From Cochliopodium minus (lineage: Eukaryota > Discosea > Himatismenida > Cochliopodiidae), in NCBI GenBank assembly GCA_024220525.1, contig JAMYWO010000104.1:1-46654 (forward strand): a DNA stretch of 46,654 nt, in the 5' to 3' direction. The notes beneath the pieces were generated by a model, which was given only the letters and a program-made list of their open reading frames with translations, was not told the origin of the DNA and did not search any database. A program made the position numbers and the translations under genes. Shown here piece by piece: positions 44,101-46,654 of the stretch (position 1 is its first letter; each line of letters opens with the position of its first letter).

Positions 44101-45799
44101 GCTTGAGGCACTACGTGGAAAGGCTATCAAGCTACAAGCTTTTTTCAGAATGTGTAAATGGAAGATCATGTTGAGAAAGTACAAAAAAGCAGCCAAAGTG
44201 TTTCAAAAGAACATCAAAATCTACCGAAAGAACAAGGTTTTGAAAAGAAAAGTTTTGTTTTCTTTGAAGATAACGCAATATTGCGAAAAAAGGAGGCAGG
44301 AAGAAAAAAAAAAGAAAGAGGAAGAAGAGAGAAAGAAGAAAGTGGAGCAGGAGAAGAAGAAGAAAGAGTTGGAGGAGAAAAAGAGAAAGGAGGAAGAGGA
44401 GAGGAAGAGGAAGGAAGAAATTGAGAAGAAAGAAATTGAAAGAAAAAAGAAAGAGGAAGAGGAAAGGCAAAAAAAGATCAAAAAGTCTATTGAGGAAAAA
44501 GTGGAGAAGAGACAGGATCATTACAGGGATTCTTTGGAGCCTATGAGAAGCAGTTCTCCTGTGTACGATAAACCAACTAAAAATGGGGAAACAGAAGTTA
44601 TCAACATTCCCACCAAGGATGAAGATAATACTATGACAAGTAACGAGATTGAAGAAAATTATGAAAACAACAATGATGATAACAATAATATTAATAATAA
44701 CAATAATGATGATAACAATAGTAATATTAACAACAATAATGATGATAACAATCAAATTAGTACGAGCAATAGTTATAATTACAACAAAAGATTCAATTCT
44801 TTCAATACTGGTTATAGTGAGGGAATAGAGAAAGGAAGCATGGAGAGCCAAAGACAAGAGGGGAGCGAATTAAGCGAAGAAATAAAGATCAAGCTCAGGA
44901 AGATTGACGAAATAACAGTGCCTGACGAAGAAGAGGAAATTGTGAGAATAGCCAAGGCTTTGCAAATGAAAGTGAAAGGACAGAAGCCCGCTGTGGCAGA
45001 CAAGCTTTTCTCTAGAAGTATCGAGTTGTACGAAGAAGCAATCAACAAAACAGCCTCCCAGGACAACTTTATCAATTGCGGAACTGCTTTGATAAACTGG
45101 GCTTGTTTGAAACTTGTTATGCCTATTTATCCTAACAAAGAAGAAGCTTGTATGAGCCATCTTGAAACTGCACAGTTAATGTTGGACAAAGCTATTAATA
45201 TGGGGCTTGATCAGGAAGGTAGACAAGCTGTTCAAGAACGTATCAAGAAAATCGAGATTGTGAAGAAGAGAGTGTTGGAGGAGGACTTGAAATCTGTTGG
45301 TTCCCAAAAAAAAACCATGCTCAAAGAAAAACTTCAGTCTGATCTAAACAAAATCAGGCCAATTTCCATGTCAGGCAAACTCATCAAACAAGGTTCAAAA
45401 AATTTTTCTTATTTTATTTTTTATCAAGAAAAATTTAATCATTTATTATTTTTAAAAAGAAATTTTAATTTTTTTTTTCTATTTTGACAAGGTGCTGGTA
45501 ATACTACGTTTGGACGTAAATCTTGGAAGGATCGTATCTTTGTATTAAGCGAGAAGTATTTGAGATATTACGTTAAAAATGCAAATGAACTTCCAAAAGG
45601 TGAAATCCCTCTTGAAGATATCACCGCTGTTAAGGTTTATAAGATCACTGGCAAAGATCATGCTTTTGCTATCACCACTATAAATCGTTTCTACCCTATT
45701 GTTGCTAGTACTGAAGGTGAGTTAAAGGAATGGGTTGATTCTATAAATTGGAACATGAATCGTATTAGATTACAAACTAAACTAAAGAGTTTGAATTGA
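41134..45799 (+). CDS. unconventional myosin with SAH, TPR-like and PH tail
   Basis: Ten exons (41134-41239, 41583-41764, 41822-42009, 42125-42456, 42505-43027, 43086-43104, 43164-43289, 43343-43684, 43745-45392, 45492-45799) give 1257 residues. The motor (about 65-725) has [13 protein letters not shown] (P-loop), [17 protein letters not shown] (switch I), [18 protein letters not shown] (switch II), FYIRCIKPN and QIGKTKVFF. One or two IQ-like motifs follow ([12 protein letters not shown]), then a Glu/Lys/Arg single alpha helix (about 788-864), an Asn/Asp-rich linker, a TPR-like helical segment (about 990-1120) and a PH domain (GKLIKQ ... [18 protein letters not shown] ... [11 protein letters not shown]). 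The PH domain suggests membrane phosphoinositide binding. Exon 6 has only 19 bases. Exon 1 rests on phase and splice signals alone; an alternative start is the ATG at 41600. Confidence 0.88.
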
Positions 45800-45999
45800 A
45801 TAATTTTTTTTTTTCAATCAAATCATGTTATAATATTAAAAAAATTCAAAAAAAAAAGTTTTTGGAATTTGAATCTTTTTGATGTTTGTAATTTTTGGAT
45901 AGTTTCTTGTAATTTTTTGGATTATTAATTTTGAAATGCAATTTCATAAAATAATAATTTTTCAAAGAAAAAAATAAAAAATAAAAAAAAAAAATCAAA
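45800..45999. other. intergenic
   Basis: AT-rich spacer between the myosin stop and the next ATG, ending in a poly(A) tract. No gene seen. Confidence 0.5.
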
Positions 46000-46654
46000 A
46001 TGAACAAAAAAAGAAAGCTTGATCCCAATGATAAAAAATCTTCGCTTTTGAAATTCATTTTGGATAATACAAATGATGGAAATGATCGAAATATAGAACA
46101 AGAAAACAATGAATTGAGTAATATAAAGCAAAATAAATATATTCCGTTATAAATATTAATATATAATGGGATTTATAGAAAGGAATGATCTTTGTTCGTT
46201 AATGTTGATGCATTTGAATGAAATCAACAAATTATTTATACAAATGAAATCGCAGAATATAAATTTGACAGAGATCATAAACAGTTATATAGGGATGTTG
46301 AAAGAGATGATAGAATGCAAGAAGATATATTTCCATGAATATGCACAGAAATTGGTGAAGAAAGAGATATTGGCAGATCTGCATCTGAAATGGGTGATAA
46401 CACTCGAAAGAAGTGGATATGTGAATCTATCGCAATATATAGAAGAGATTAAATCAAAAAACAAGCTGGAGGGATTGATTAGTAACATCTACGATCTATC
46501 CATCCACCAACACTCACTGTATGAGGAGATCATCGAGCTAATCTTCAAGGGATACGCCCAACAAAGCGAGATGATGAGAGATGATGATGTATATGATAGA
46601 ATCATCTCGAGTCTCATCATTTTGGATTGGGATAAGTTATCAAAGGCAACAGAT
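46000..46654 (+). CDS. unrecognised helical protein, cut by window edge
   Basis: Likely exons 46000-46117 and 46179 to the edge, spliced in phase 1 through GTAATA and TTTATAG. The first exon begins MNKKRKLDPNDKKSSLLKF with a KKRK nuclear-localisation-like patch. The second is all helical: DLCSLMLMHLNEINKLFIQM, then YFHEYAQKLVKKEILADLHL and HQHSLYEEIIELIFKGYAQQ. An alternative is a start at the in-frame ATG at 46166 without the first exon. Codons become clearly richer in C/G after about 46480. No family recognised; the C-terminus is outside the window. Confidence 0.55.

Noticed and set aside
44132-44857. 241-codon minus-strand frame opposite the myosin tail
   Set aside because: It is the reverse of the E/K/R helix and the Asn/Asp linker, which gives a Leu/Phe/Ile-rich shadow with no protein-like features.
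46166-46168. ATG as sole start of the right-edge gene
   Set aside because: Possible, but the upstream exon 46000-46117 has an A-rich leader and joins in phase through good splice sites, so it was preferred.
1-46654. tRNA, rRNA, CRISPR arrays or riboswitches
   Set aside because: No cloverleaf, rRNA core sequence or regularly spaced repeats were recognised by eye. The many simple repeats are intronic AT arrays.

Overview
The window looks like nuclear DNA of an AT-rich, intron-rich, aerobic unicellular eukaryote. Genes are split by short GT-AG introns made of poly(A)/poly(T)-like sequence, most start codons follow an A-rich leader, and the standard stop codons are used. COX10 points to a respiring mitochondrion. 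A myosin, a RhoGEF, a PAK-like kinase, a TKL receptor kinase and a Zn2Cys6-PAS regulator suggest an amoeboid protist, for example an amoebozoan or something similar; I cannot place it further from sequence alone.

Layout. 1-4500: a fossil-rich stretch with a broken nucleotidyltransferase-like gene and a broken Polinton/Maverick-like relic (protein-primed DNA polymerase remains), bordered by hairpin and direct repeats. 5050-7858: an ACT-domain protein and an SH3-DH-PH RhoGEF. 8074-16845: a glycosylation neighbourhood with three unrelated glycosyltransferases (PLOD/procollagen-type, GT61/DUF563, GT90/CAP10), plus the C-terminal half of glutamine-fructose-6-phosphate aminotransferase and the membrane half of an ABCG transporter. 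Those last two lie head to head across an AT tandem repeat, and each lacks its 5' part. 17095-18480: a decayed LINE endonuclease, a one-base N, and an orphan membrane-protein tail.

18532-24190: a coiled-coil protein, a small zinc-finger protein, a small gene with a partial duplicate, and an unrecognised 744-residue protein with an N-terminal PIP-box. 24242-33164: a 10-exon TKL receptor kinase with a Rax2-like beta-propeller ectodomain (100 N gap inside), divergent from a PAK-like kinase whose C-lobe is missing next to another N. 33667-37160: a tandem pair of PAS-type regulators, one with a Zn2Cys6 cluster and one without. 37266-45799: V-ATPase subunit C, COX10, and a 1257-residue myosin with an unusual tail (single alpha helix, TPR-like segment, PH domain). 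The right edge cuts an unrecognised gene.

Exon models were built by hand by matching GT-AG sites, codon phase and domain continuity. The spliced lengths given are multiples of three, except for the PLOD-type glycosyltransferase, which carries one probable homopolymer error. Several truncations coincide with N characters or simple repeats, so parts of this window may be misassembled.
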